Origin: Albula goreensis
Lineage: Eukaryota; Chordata; Actinopteri; Albuliformes; Albulidae
Length of the DNA stretch: 64,000 nt
Direction of reading: 5' to 3'
Assembly (NCBI GenBank): GCA_022829145.1
Contig: CM040745.1
Coordinates: 25,388,906 to 25,452,905, forward strand
A program made the translations under genes and the position numbers. Under the pieces are notes generated by a model. It did not search any database. It was not told the origin of the DNA and worked only from the letters and a program-made list of their open reading frames with translations. This document shows, piece by piece, positions 59,401 to 64,000 of this stretch. How positions within the stretch are numbered: the first letter of the stretch is position 1; the number at the start of each line of letters is the position of its first letter.

Positions 59401-61947
59401 TATGTGAATAAATTCTGTTCTGAGAGAATATTGAATGTACAAGAACAGTCCATCATTACACCTGATACAGAGTAGCTTCATCCTTAGTGCCATCGCATGT
59501 AAGCCAATGCATAAGTCTCATTACCTAAATTAAATTAATGTTCTCATTAACAACTCCTGTTAACAGTGTTACTGTTTCAATACACAATCATTCACTTAAG
59601 CAAGATGTTGTTACTTCAACTTTTCTTGTTTTTAAGTGTGTAAACAATGTTACAAATGTTATTTAAAAAATGCTTTCACTAAGCTTTTCACTGATGTATG
59701 CATGGTCATCAGTGTAATATTTCATGTTAAACATGTACTCTTCTGACATGACATGCACACCAAGATCAACTTATTGTGATCTGATAAAATGCATCAATAT
59801 AAAAAAGTTCAATATAGTTGAGAGATCCTGCCAATGCCTAAATGATATACATGGGAACTTCCCAAAGGACTTACAGAGTATTTTTGTTGAGGATCAGGGC
59901 AACCCAGAAAAACTTCCTGAACATTTGTGAAGTCTGACCTCAGGCCACACTTAGGCACTACTTAAGCAGTGTGGTAAAGACTAAATATGGTGTACAGCCC
60001 AATAAAATAGCTTTAATTAGGCTCTTTGAAAAATACAAGGGTGACAAAAAAACAGCATTGCTAAATGATCTTAAAAGCATCAAAGCAATAGTCATGGATG
60101 CAAGGGAAATATTAAATAAAAGACTTGTACACCAAAATGTCTTTTTGTATTCCTTTTTCTTAAGAGTCCATCTGAAGAGACTGAGAGCTGAGACTCTAAT
60201 CAAGTCCAATTATAGCTTGTTTTCTGCTGTACCCCATGAAGTAATCTCCAACAATTTCCTCAAGGCATGGCCCTTACAAACTAGTTTTTCTCATGTGGTG
60301 AGTCATACTACCGCACAAGAGCAGACCTCTTTAACATACTGCATACTGTCCATGGGAAATGATACAGAAAGCCACTGCTCAGAGTTTTCATGGAGCCCAA
60401 TGACATAGGAAAATAACGAATGGATCAACAGAAACCAGTGAGCTTACAACAGTAGAGAAAGCCCATGCCAATCTCTCAAAATGGTTTTCCATTTCCATGT
60501 ACTCATTAGCAAGACTTGTTTTTCAGAGAAAAAAAAAACAAGCTATGTTTTGTGAAAAAGACTAATAATGTATAAAATACAACCATAATGGTTTCCACAT
60601 TTCCATATTTTAGCTGTAATGAGGCATACCTTAAAAAAAGACCTGCACTCTGCTGCGATTGAAATCTATTTCACTGTCTCATACACAAAAAAGGCCAAAC
60701 AGAACACTCCTTGTTCTTTGTGCATTTCAGGGCTTTTATGTTTTCTTTTCATGCAGTGTGTTGATTTAAACACTTCTGACCTTGTGAAAATCTTATTTCT
60801 GTCATTTGCAGTTAAGTTCCTGGTTCCTACTCCTGCTGAATAAGAAGAAAAAAACAGTGGAAAGGGAAGGGCATGCCATGAACGTCTTAACGAATGTTTA
60901 AAATGTTTTCTTTCCTTTCCACTGTGCGCCCTGCATACACAGCTGTGGCCCTGGTACAGGGATCCAATAGGACTTTATGACCAGAAGGTTGAGGTTTTGA
61001 ATCCCCAAGACAAATAACACTGTGGTACCCATCCTCTTACCACTGGGCACAAACTAAATTATCACAATTCATGAATCATCAGTGAGCCACTCACACAGTT
61101 TACTACCTGAGCTCATGGCAAACACTAAGGATGGTAAATATCAGGAGATAAAAATTGAACTTTCCAAATGCATTAAAGAAAACATTAGACCATCAACTGA
61201 GAACACCAAGTAGTGGGAGGTAGTCAGCTGATTATAAAAGTATTTGTGCATCTTGGCAGTTGTGCTATCATGAATGAAAGTGAGTATACACCATGTACAT
61301 CAAATGAGACTTCACAATTAATGATTCAAAATTAAAGTCATCCAAAAATTCTAATGTAAATAGATCCTTGGATTCAAATTAATTTGTCAGCAGTTTCCTT
61401 TATCCACTATAACAACCATATCTTTCAATGTGAACTTTACTCATTTAGACAACTGAAAATACATGAGATACAGCAGAGAAAATACTATATAATTTTAACT
61501 GTTGTTAAAAAGGGCAATATTTCATAGCATGTGATATAAAAGCATGAAACCTCCTGTTCACAAGTCTACTTCTTAAAGCACTGCTCCATTGCTGCTCATC
61601 TCTCAGTCAGTCCAGACAAAAAAAAAAAAAAAAAAAAAAAAAAAACAGGACTTTTCACAGGTTATTCATCACATTAAAACTAAGGCACTGTGACATTGTG
61701 TTTAGAATCTATTTGCAGTAAATAATAATAAAAACATTTGCCAATGACTGAATAGTGGAATGAAACCTTTGACAAAATCTGATGTCATTAAACAACAAAC
61801 CCAACTTCAAACATTTAGACAATCAAACATTCCCTCAATGCTGAACCGTTTCCCACAGAAAAACAAAGCAAACTCACCAGACCAGCAATAGGAGTGGACA
61901 ACCTGTTGACTCTTTTAACAATCCCCGGTTTGAGCTTGTTGATCAGA
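18674..61947 (-). CDS. lmo7: LMO7 orthologue (CH-PDZ-LIM scaffold protein), 5'-partial, 32 coding exons
   Basis: The coding sequence is spliced from minus-strand exons at 61947-61878, 56070-55964, 46648-46618, 45612-45499, 44491-44296, 41632-41383, 40974-40672, 40312-39998, 39560-39405, 38935-38222, 36418-36389, 35018-34904, 33306-33164, 32695-31924, 31627-31356, 30954-30840, 29920-29759, 28785-28607, 28177-28114, 27778-27719, 26292-26267, 24948-24847, 24135-24043, 23393-23137, 22428-22372, 21964-21909, 21719-21561, 21139-20947, 20662-20393, 20000-19892, 19017-18915 and 18696-18674. All introns are GT-AG and all phases agree except at exon 15. Approximate residues within this partial protein are: CH 1-107, DUF4757-like region 108-850, PDZ 1197-1290, charged helix 1400-1550, LIM 1796-1860. 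The exon sequence resembles mammalian LMO7 from end to end. The PDZ domain separates it from the paralogue LIMCH1. LMO7 is known as a junctional actin-associated scaffold that binds afadin and alpha-actinin, and as an emerin partner that shuttles to the nucleus. Whether this is lmo7a or lmo7b cannot be decided here. Confidence 0.93.
18915..19017 (-). CDS. lmo7: lmo7 exon 31: second zinc finger of the LIM domain
   Basis: The exon encodes [20 protein letters not shown] and [14 protein letters not shown]. It completes the Cys-x2-Cys...Cys-x2-Cys ligands. The acceptor is CTGTTCCAG. The donor AAA|GTGAGC is used because the next exon then gives a family-typical C terminus. Without splicing the frame runs on 25 further codons to a stop at 18838. 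Confidence 0.95.
19892..20000 (-). CDS. lmo7: lmo7 exon 30: first zinc finger of the LIM domain
   Basis: The exon encodes [20 protein letters not shown] then [16 protein letters not shown]. The zinc ligands Cys-x2-Cys and His-x2-Cys are all present. The acceptor is CTGTAATCCAG and the donor is AAG|GTGAGA. Confidence 0.96.
20393..20662 (-). CDS. lmo7: lmo7 exon 29: RGESLDNLD and Ser/Pro-rich linker to LIM
   Basis: The exon starts [18 protein letters not shown] and runs through a Ser/Pro/Thr-rich stretch to SSSQRNR, with a split Arg codon. [10 protein letters not shown] and the xxRNRS ending match LMO7. The acceptor is GATTGCTTACAG and the donor is CAG|GTACTG. Confidence 0.94.
20947..21139 (-). 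CDS. lmo7: lmo7 exon 28: [11 protein letters not shown] block, NAGNAG acceptor
   Basis: The exon includes [20 protein letters not shown] and [20 protein letters not shown]. The NDNSWIRQ motif is a hallmark of LMO7. The acceptor reads GGCAGCAG, so the exon can start at 21139 or 21136, adding or dropping one Ala codon. The donor is GAG|GTCAGT. Confidence 0.94.
21561..21719 (-). CDS. lmo7: lmo7 exon 27: MAQWLLEEE helix
   Basis: The exon encodes [20 protein letters not shown] and continues through [20 protein letters not shown]. It is a predicted amphipathic helix, in frame at both ends (159 nt) and so a possible cassette. The human LMO7 form I compared against has a different sequence at this point. 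The acceptor is GTGCTCAG and the donor is GAG|GTGGGC. Confidence 0.92.
21909..21964 (-). CDS. lmo7: lmo7 exon 26: KSKSTPELD segment
   Basis: The 56-nt exon encodes [18 protein letters not shown]. The acceptor is CATTTACAG and the donor is GAG|GTTTGT. It corresponds to NKSRSTTELDD in LMO7. Confidence 0.9.
22372..22428 (-). CDS. lmo7: lmo7 exon 25: short linker
   Basis: The 57-nt exon encodes [18 protein letters not shown] with split codons at both ends (Trp and Arg). The acceptor is TGCCATGCAG and the donor is CAG|GTCAGT. It is a multiple of three and in-frame skippable. It loosely matches VDSYDIPKTEE...GD of mammalian LMO7. Confidence 0.85.
23137..23393 (-). CDS. lmo7: lmo7 exon 24: long E/R/Q-rich helix
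   Basis: The exon starts [16 protein letters not shown] and then is almost entirely Glu, Arg, Gln and Lys for about 70 residues, ending ERMQQQ with a split Trp codon. The acceptor is TCTGAGCCAG and the donor is ATG|GTGAGG. The pattern fits a stable single alpha-helix or coiled coil. The coding strand is purine-rich and the plus strand shows dense CTCCTC runs. Confidence 0.92.
24043..24135 (-). CDS. lmo7: lmo7 exon 23: charged helix, continued
   Basis: The exon encodes [20 protein letters not shown] and [11 protein letters not shown] in phase 0 at both ends. The acceptor is TGTGTGCAG and the donor is CTA|GTAAGG. It has the same heptad-like charged pattern as the flanking exons. Confidence 0.94.
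24847..24948 (-). CDS. lmo7: lmo7 exon 22: start of the C-terminal charged helix
   Basis: The exon is 34 codons in phase 0. It encodes [20 protein letters not shown], then [14 protein letters not shown]. The RQExWQKEQxRLLQEKYxR run matches LMO7 and LIMCH1. The acceptor is CAGTTGCAG and the donor is CAG|GTAGGC. Confidence 0.95.
24949..26266 (-). other. lmo7: lmo7 intron 21, with a CA/CACG repeat
   Basis: This 1.3-kb intron has a mixed CA and GCAC tract at about 25400-25471, which produces His-rich open frames. Nothing else is recognised. Confidence 0.7.
26267..26292 (-). CDS. lmo7: lmo7 exon 21: 26-nt microexon
   Basis: The exon encodes GSESAISD with two leading bases that complete a Gly codon. 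The acceptor is TTTTTTTGTAG and the donor is GAT|GTAAGT. It is the shortest complete coding exon here and is not a multiple of three. Phase on both sides and similarity to GSSDSVVPD support it. Confidence 0.87.
27719..27778 (-). CDS. lmo7: lmo7 exon 20: [14 protein letters not shown] block
   Basis: The exon is 60 nt and in-frame skippable. It encodes [19 protein letters not shown]. [16 protein letters not shown] is a near-invariant LMO7 element. The acceptor is CTTATGTAG and the donor is AAG|GTAAAA. Confidence 0.94.
28114..28177 (-). CDS. lmo7: lmo7 exon 19: short linker exon
   Basis: This 64-nt exon encodes [20 protein letters not shown] and a Lys, then one base of the next codon. The acceptor is TCTTTTATAG and the donor is AAG|GTAATT. 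It corresponds to the IESKEINGxxxES segment of LMO7. Confidence 0.9.
28272..28322. repeat. tandem duplication of about 25 bp
   Basis: Two adjacent copies of TCAAACCAAG(C/T)ATTTCAA followed by TTAAGAC differ by one substitution and one A. They lie in the intron just upstream of exon 19. Confidence 0.85.
28607..28785 (-). CDS. lmo7: lmo7 exon 18: region after PDZ
   Basis: The exon encodes [20 protein letters not shown] and continues through [20 protein letters not shown] to PVN. The WGxDQPSLP...HKTxNLTSM motif follows the PDZ domain in LMO7. The acceptor is TCGTACAG and the donor is AAT|GTGAGT. Confidence 0.94.
29759..29920 (-). CDS. lmo7: lmo7 exon 17: second part of the PDZ domain
   Basis: The exon encodes [20 protein letters not shown], then [20 protein letters not shown] and IRRHGKN. 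GDEVLAV is the usual PDZ beta-strand/turn signature. The acceptor is GGATGTGCAG and the donor is ACA|GTAAGT. The domain is complete across exons 16 to 18 and marks the gene as LMO7 rather than LIMCH1. Confidence 0.95.
30840..30954 (-). CDS. lmo7: lmo7 exon 16: first part of the PDZ domain
   Basis: The exon encodes [20 protein letters not shown] then [23 protein letters not shown] is the PDZ carboxylate-binding loop (Phi-Gly-Phi). The acceptor is CTTTCTTTTCAG and the donor is AAG|GTATGC. The first residues match xFSDMRIxxNQxP of LMO7. Confidence 0.94.
31356..31627 (-). CDS. lmo7: lmo7 exon 15: acidic linker before PDZ, with a reading-frame break
   Basis: The exon starts in phase 0 with [18 protein letters not shown], matching MDDAWK of mammalian LMO7 after a TCTCTCTCTAG acceptor. 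It continues [15 protein letters not shown]. The last part is open only in another frame: [20 protein letters not shown], ending SEDMQ at donor CAG|GTGAGC. The exon is 272 nt where 270 or 273 is needed. The first frame stops at TAA (31409..31411). The second frame is closed upstream of 31491. The shift therefore falls between 31409 and 31490, most likely in the GAG/GGA run. A donor CAG|GTCAGC at 31523 would give a 105-nt in-frame exon without the break. Confidence 0.8.
31924..32695 (-). CDS. lmo7: lmo7 exon 14: long Pro/Ser-rich exon with an (Ala-Pro) repeat
   Basis: The exon is 772 nt, 257 full codons. It starts [20 protein letters not shown] and contains [12 protein letters not shown]. An alternating Ala-Pro run of about six repeats is encoded at about 32251-32287. 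The end is highly conserved: [40 protein letters not shown], then TFA and donor GCA|GTGAGT. The acceptor is TCGCTATTCAG. The middle is low-complexity and probably disordered. The plus-strand open frame opposite it is a GC-rich shadow. Confidence 0.93.
33164..33306 (-). CDS. lmo7: lmo7 exon 13: basic coiled-coil segment
   Basis: The exon starts [20 protein letters not shown] and ends [11 protein letters not shown] with a split Arg codon. The acceptor is CATCTTCCTCAG and the donor is GAG|GTAAAA. It corresponds to DLAKWKDRRKS...KTFKEM of mammalian LMO7. Confidence 0.94.
33307..33924 (-). other. lmo7: lmo7 intron 12, exon 13-proximal part
   Basis: I see no gene or repeat in this stretch. The intron continues through a MITE to 34903, and a poly(A) run of 14 lies near 34751. 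Confidence 0.5.
33925..34507. mobile_element. MITE-like non-autonomous DNA transposon
   Basis: The element is bounded by a perfect 12-bp inverted repeat, GACCCTGTTTAC at 33925-33936 and GTAAACAGGGTC at 34496-34507. A second inverted pair, ACAAGTGGACAG at 33971-33982 and its complement at 34449-34460, makes long imperfect terminal repeats. A further related copy lies near 34025-34056. There is no transposase frame. I found no convincing target-site duplication. The CCCTGTTTACAC end with a GATCCGATCACAAGTGGACA-like inside is familiar from fish genomes. Confidence 0.75.
34904..35018 (-). CDS. lmo7: lmo7 exon 12: SKSMSD block and coiled-coil start
   Basis: The exon encodes [20 protein letters not shown], then [18 protein letters not shown]. 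The acceptor is GTTTCAACAG and the donor is GAT|GTGAGT. The heptad-like LRQxRYxELQKI pattern and the QWQDD junction match LMO7. Confidence 0.94.
35019..36388 (-). other. lmo7: lmo7 intron 11
   Basis: This intron holds a pure run of 26 A at 35908-35933, possibly a retroposon tail without a recognisable body. A partial CTCF-like string lies at 35547-35560 with two mismatches to the core. No gene is seen. Confidence 0.6.
36389..36418 (-). CDS. lmo7: lmo7 exon 11: 30-nt microexon, probable cassette
   Basis: The exon supplies [10 protein letters not shown] between ...MVER and SKSMSD. The acceptor is GGTCTTTTAG and the donor is CGG|GTGAGT. Mammalian LMO7 has LFQKIYGENG here. The length is a multiple of three and the flanking phases match, so skipping it would keep the frame and still give Arg at the joint. 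Confidence 0.9.
36419..38221 (-). other. lmo7: lmo7 intron 10
   Basis: The 1.8-kb intron has T-rich runs at 37929-37965, downstream of exon 10 in transcription. No coding signal or mobile element is recognised. Confidence 0.55.
38222..38935 (-). CDS. lmo7: lmo7 exon 10: three DD[L/M]xxR[K/R] repeats and the start of the basic helix
   Basis: This 714-nt exon contains [37 protein letters not shown] and [15 protein letters not shown]. It also has [20 protein letters not shown] and ends [20 protein letters not shown] followed by RLMVER. Each block has a counterpart at the same place in mammalian LMO7. The acceptor is CTCTGCTCCAG and the donor is GAG|GTTAGG. A poly(T) tract lies in the intron that follows the exon in transcription, at about 37938-37965. 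Confidence 0.94.
39405..39560 (-). CDS. lmo7: lmo7 exon 9: serine/proline-rich segment
   Basis: The exon continues the QGFSQ motif with [18 protein letters not shown] and then a Pro/Ser/His-rich stretch. The acceptor is CTGGCTGTAG. The donor AAG|GTCGAT is weak and was chosen because it gives the required phase into exon 10. A phase-0 donor-like GTCAGT lies further inside but does not fit. The sequence is poorly conserved. Confidence 0.7.
39998..40312 (-). CDS. lmo7: lmo7 exon 8: DDLYSRK motif and WYKKIQGF block
   Basis: The exon reads [20 protein letters not shown], then [31 protein letters not shown] and [10 protein letters not shown]. It ends at TTC AG|GTTTGT. The blocks DDLYxRK, FLPKxWTPE and PWYKxxQGFSQ occur in the same order in mammalian LMO7. 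A second in-frame acceptor would start the exon at 40291, seven codons shorter, so the upstream boundary is uncertain. Confidence 0.87.
40672..40974 (-). CDS. lmo7: lmo7 exon 7: acidic/proline-rich disordered segment
   Basis: The exon contains [18 protein letters not shown] followed by a DDLASRR motif and [17 protein letters not shown]. The donor CAG|GTCAGA is clear. The upstream end is chosen by phase: only the acceptor ending GGCATCAG gives the one base needed after exon 6. A pyrimidine-rich acceptor at about 40940 (CCCTCCCCTCAG) looks stronger but is out of phase with exon 6. Human LMO7 has no close match to this segment. Confidence 0.72.
41383..41632 (-). CDS. lmo7: lmo7 exon 6: DUF4757-type region, YVPAPLRKK block
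   Basis: The exon encodes 82 full codons. They include a diverged motif copy ([13 protein letters not shown]), then [20 protein letters not shown] and [20 protein letters not shown]. This is one of the strongest matches to LMO7 in the window. The acceptor is CTCCCTTCCAG and the donor is CAG|GTAATG. Confidence 0.94.
41633..44295 (-). other. lmo7: lmo7 intron 5
   Basis: The 2.7-kb intron is mostly AT-rich. A CTCF-like site lies at 43043. No gene or clear mobile element is seen. Confidence 0.55.
43043..43056 (+). promoter_or_regulatory. CTCF-like core site in lmo7 intron 5
   Basis: CCACTAGAGGGCAC matches CCASYAGRKGGCRS at all 14 positions, on the plus strand. Orientation is opposite to the site at 15933. 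Evidence is the motif only. Confidence 0.5.
44296..44491 (-). CDS. lmo7: lmo7 exon 5: serine-rich linker after the CH domain
   Basis: The exon starts [20 protein letters not shown] in phase 0 and ends LKGSSEG across the next junction. It contains the [11 protein letters not shown] block, a typical phospho-serine-rich LMO7/LIMCH1 motif. The acceptor is CTCTCCCTCAG and the donor is AAG|GTAGGG. Confidence 0.93.
44492..46617 (-). other. lmo7: lmo7 introns 4 and 3, around exon 4
   Basis: Both introns are about 1 kb. A (GCAA)4 run lies at about 46224-46241. No gene is seen in either. Confidence 0.55.
45499..45612 (-). CDS. lmo7: lmo7 exon 4: end of the CH domain
   Basis: The exon is 38 codons in phase 0 at both ends. 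It starts [13 protein letters not shown] and ends [15 protein letters not shown]. The acceptor is TTTTTCAG and the donor is AAG|GTAAGA. The RKAQ and [12 protein letters not shown] spellings follow LMO7; LIMCH1 has KAAN and TTLNLKEFE here. This supports the paralogue call. Confidence 0.95.
46618..46648 (-). CDS. lmo7: lmo7 exon 3: 31-nt microexon of the CH domain
   Basis: This short exon encodes [10 protein letters not shown] after one base that completes the preceding Lys codon. The acceptor is CCTTTTTCAG and the donor is AAT|GTGAGT. The peptide matches the QEETxRRxKN segment of LMO7 just before VLITxYWLG. Its length is not a multiple of three, so skipping it would break frame. Confidence 0.9.
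48409..48445. repeat. perfect inverted repeat, 16-bp arms, 5-nt loop
   Basis: TTTTGTCCCTTTGATC and its exact complement are separated by ATTCA. It could form a stable hairpin on either strand. Confidence 0.9.
53111..53267. repeat. nested palindrome cluster (MITE-like)
   Basis: Arms of 23 bp at 53111-53133 and 53143-53165 are perfect inverted copies around a 9-nt loop. A second palindrome lies at 53195-53219, and a third copy of the arm with one mismatch at 53210-53232. Imperfect arms at 53179-53191 and 53254-53267 (GCRTAAACCAG) flank the second palindrome. Confidence 0.85.
55964..56070 (-). CDS. lmo7: lmo7 exon 2: CH domain core
   Basis: The exon encodes [20 protein letters not shown], followed by [16 protein letters not shown]. 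The acceptor is TTTTTAACAG and the donor is CAA|GTAAGT. The final Lys codon is completed in the next exon. This block is one of the most conserved parts of the LMO7/LIMCH1 CH domain. Some 140 bases upstream of the acceptor the intron has a GA tract, then a CA tract. Confidence 0.95.
56213..56241. repeat. (GA)n microsatellite
   Basis: The tract is a GA dinucleotide run with one T interruption, about 140 bases upstream of the exon 2 acceptor in transcription. On the transcribed strand it reads as a CT run. Confidence 0.9.
56439..56480. repeat. (CA)n microsatellite
   Basis: The tract is about 21 pure AC repeats. Confidence 0.97.
60945..61075 (+). mobile_element. degraded tRNA-derived SINE
   Basis: GACCAGAAGGTTGAGGTTTT followed by GAATCCCCAAG and ACACTGTGGTACCC follows the fish SINE order (CCxGAAGGTTGxxGGTTCGAATCCCC...ACTGxxGTACCC). 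The match is diverged and the ends are approximate. Confidence 0.6.
61618..61645. repeat. poly(A) run, 28 nt
   Basis: An uninterrupted A run. It may be an old retroposon tail, but I cannot identify a body next to it. Confidence 0.9.
61878..61947 (-). CDS. lmo7: lmo7 exon 1 in window: CH domain, LINKLKPG segment
   Basis: This is the most upstream exon I can find. It begins with one base that completes a codon (Asp if conserved) and then reads [16 protein letters not shown], ending at PIAGL with donor CTG|GTGAGT. The acceptor is TTTTTCAAG. This is the middle of the LMO7 CH domain. The preceding CH exon, with the DFR...LENGVLLC core, was not found between 61948 and 64000, so it lies further upstream. 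Confidence 0.93.
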
Positions 61948-64000
61948 CTTGAAAAAGAAGAGAGAGAGCAGTTGATCCTGCAGCGAGCACAAACAGTAGT
62001 AATACGTCTGCCCTGAGCCTTTATGACTTCCCTTAATGCTGGCCACCTGGCTTCAGTTTACCAAGGCTCTCCACAGCCAAAGACAAGAAGGCAGTTCTAT
62101 GCTACAGCACACAGCATTCCTACAGCCAGCAGTTCTATGTCAGTGGTGCACTAAAAAAGCAGGATATATGTTATTTGTTTAGGGTTATAGATCATTTTAA
62201 GAACAGGGTGTGTGTAGGGCATCCCAACACTGGATTTTTGCCATCTTATCATACTGTTTGGCAATATCTTTCGATAAGCCACATGGTTTTTCAATTTCAT
62301 ATAATGCTTGCTATTTGTTTTTCATGGTGACACACCTGTAACCTTTGTTACATGGTTATCAAATAAGCTGCATCCTGAGTAAAATTAGGAGTCTACCTTT
62401 ACATTTAAACATTCATCACTTACTAGTAAGATGCCATCAAGGCAAAGTAATATGTGTAAAACATTTTCATGATAAAAACGCTGTTATTATGAAGACAGTC
62501 ATATTCAACTTAAAAAACAAAAAAAAAAAAAAAAAAAAAAAACAAACAAGAAAACAAACAAAAAAAAAAAAAACAAACTATCAACTCTGTAGGTTTAGAT
62601 TCCAATCAAGAGATGGATTTATTGAGTAGTTATTGATTCAGACCAGGTGCCAAAGAAACTGTTTTTGTGATGCAACATAGGTAAGATGGGATATGTGGCC
62701 AAATTTTCAACTTTTACCTGAATGGGTCATCAACAAAAATGAACTTAAATGAATTATTCAAGACATGTCATGCCACACACAAACCCTCTACCACTGCTTT
62801 TTGGTATGGTGATCTGCCATAAAGATGTCTTTGCCATGTATAAGAATCACATTTTAACTTGTTGGTTTATTGAATTGACTAGTCATCTCAATTCAATAAG
62901 TTCTGATAGGGTTTAAATTGATGAAACAAGGAAACATTTTGAGTTTAAAAAAAGTCAAGGCATTGGAACAAAATGATGCTGTGAGACTGGTATTGGGCCT
63001 GTATTGTGCTCCAGTGTGAAGTGTCATGAAAAAAAAAAAAACAAGCAGCTAAATATTGCGAAGCGAGCTCTATAGGGACTGTGTGTGCCCACAGTCCAAG
63101 GAACACTGTGATCTGTGGGTAAGGATGGAGGGGGTGGAGTTAATTTTAGACCATTAAAAATCTCATCATCATCTCGTCTCCCCATGGAGGCATGAGCAGG
63201 CCAAGGAGATTCTGCATCTGACTGTGGTAATTAGACTGCTGAGTCACAGAGCGGCACCGCTGTGTCCATCCAGGGGCCTCCCACACAACGACTGGGTCAA
63301 TAAATGAGCCCCATCAGCTCAGAATGCCTGACCTGACATGGCTTTCTGCCATCAATGCCACACCACCCCATGACTGCCGAACCCTTCTCTTGAGTTCTGA
63401 CTGACTTCTCAGAACTCGACCTATAGGAGTTTGGTGTCTGACCCCGGCTCTCAGTTACTCTCACCTTGCCAGAGCTCTTCACAGCTGTCTTTGTAAATGC
63501 TCTGTATATATTTGTGTTCAGTTTCAAAACTACATTATGGTTTCAGAAAGGCAGATTGTAACCGTGTACATCTCAAATTTGCACAGATGCTTTATCCCAC
63601 AAAAATTTCCAGACTGTTCTCATTTGTGGTCCCATCTGTTCTGCAGCCTTCCCTACTCCGAAAGGGCTGGGAACTCATGCAGCATACACATGTGGGAGCA
63701 GCCAACAGCAAGATCTGAAATGCTCTTCTTTCCTGTTCACACTGCCACCATTTTTGAATGTGCATCCATGTGAAAAGCATGTAGAACACATAGACAGTCT
63801 GTACAATGAAGTGTGCCCACTTTACACTATCCGTTTTGAATCAGTAAGAGAATACATAACATGAACAGTACAATTTTCAGTACTAAATTAACTCTGAGTT
63901 CCAAGAGGGAATAACATGTCCAGTACCAGAGGAAAATGTACTCTTTCGGAATTGATTTAACACTTAATTTAACTGTGTGTATGCACTAATCCCTGCCTAA
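61948..64000 (-). other. lmo7: lmo7 intron upstream of the first visible exon
   Basis: I searched this stretch for the preceding CH exon (DFR...LENGVLLCD) and did not find it, so the intron continues beyond the window. It holds an A-rich tract (62512-62578, with 24 consecutive A) and an 11-bp perfect inverted repeat (62868-62898). Confidence 0.6.

Larger units (their letters stand above)
56071..61877 (-). other. lmo7: lmo7 intron 1 in window, 5.8 kb
   Basis: The intron holds a GA tract (56213-56241), a CA tract (56439-56480), a degraded SINE (60945-61075) and a run of 28 A (61618-61645). The 145-codon plus-strand frame at 59971-60408 shows no family resemblance and I do not call it. Confidence 0.6.

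Noticed and set aside
59971-60408. 145-codon plus-strand open frame in intron 1
   Set aside because: Composition looks random, there is no recognisable motif, and there are no splice or promoter features.
18674-61947. LIMCH1 as the gene identity
   Set aside because: A PDZ domain is present, and several blocks (RKAQ, NDNSWIRQ-like, [14 protein letters not shown]) follow LMO7 rather than LIMCH1.

Overview
The window is from a vertebrate genome, most likely a teleost fish. It has long spliced introns with GT/AG borders, CA/GT microsatellites, degraded tRNA-derived SINE and LINE remnants of the type common in fish, and no mammalian repeat families. I cannot name the species.

One protein-coding gene accounts for all the coding sequence I can support. 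It is an LMO7 (LIM domain only 7) orthologue, lmo7a or lmo7b in fish naming, on the minus strand. I traced 32 coding exons from 61947 down to 18674, about 1,870 codons. The 5' end, with the first part of the CH domain and the start codon, lies beyond position 64000. In order, the exons encode most of a calponin-homology (CH) domain, a long disordered DUF4757-type region with repeated DD[L/M]xxR[K/R] motifs, a PDZ domain, a very charged helix/coiled coil, a conserved MAQWLLEEE block and a C-terminal LIM domain with all eight zinc ligands. The 3' UTR runs to a poly(A) signal at about 17950.

All exon joints keep frame except one. Exon 15 (31356..31627) is 272 nt where a multiple of three is needed, so the reading frame breaks inside a GAG-rich acidic tract. 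An in-frame alternative donor within the same exon would bypass the break.

Positions 1 to about 17930 are downstream intergenic DNA. They hold a SINE relic, an antisense LINE ORF2 fragment, an L2/CR1-like 3' tail, a long GT microsatellite and a CTCF-like site, and no gene I can support. The introns hold a roughly 580-bp MITE with 12-bp terminal inverted repeats, a cluster of nested palindromes, a second SINE relic, a second CTCF-like site, poly(A) tracts and simple repeats.

I found no new biological system. The most useful leads are the single frame defect in exon 15, the repeated short motif, the alternative-splicing options (NAGNAG acceptor, 30-nt cassette microexon, read-through C terminus), the two CTCF-like sites and the palindrome cluster.
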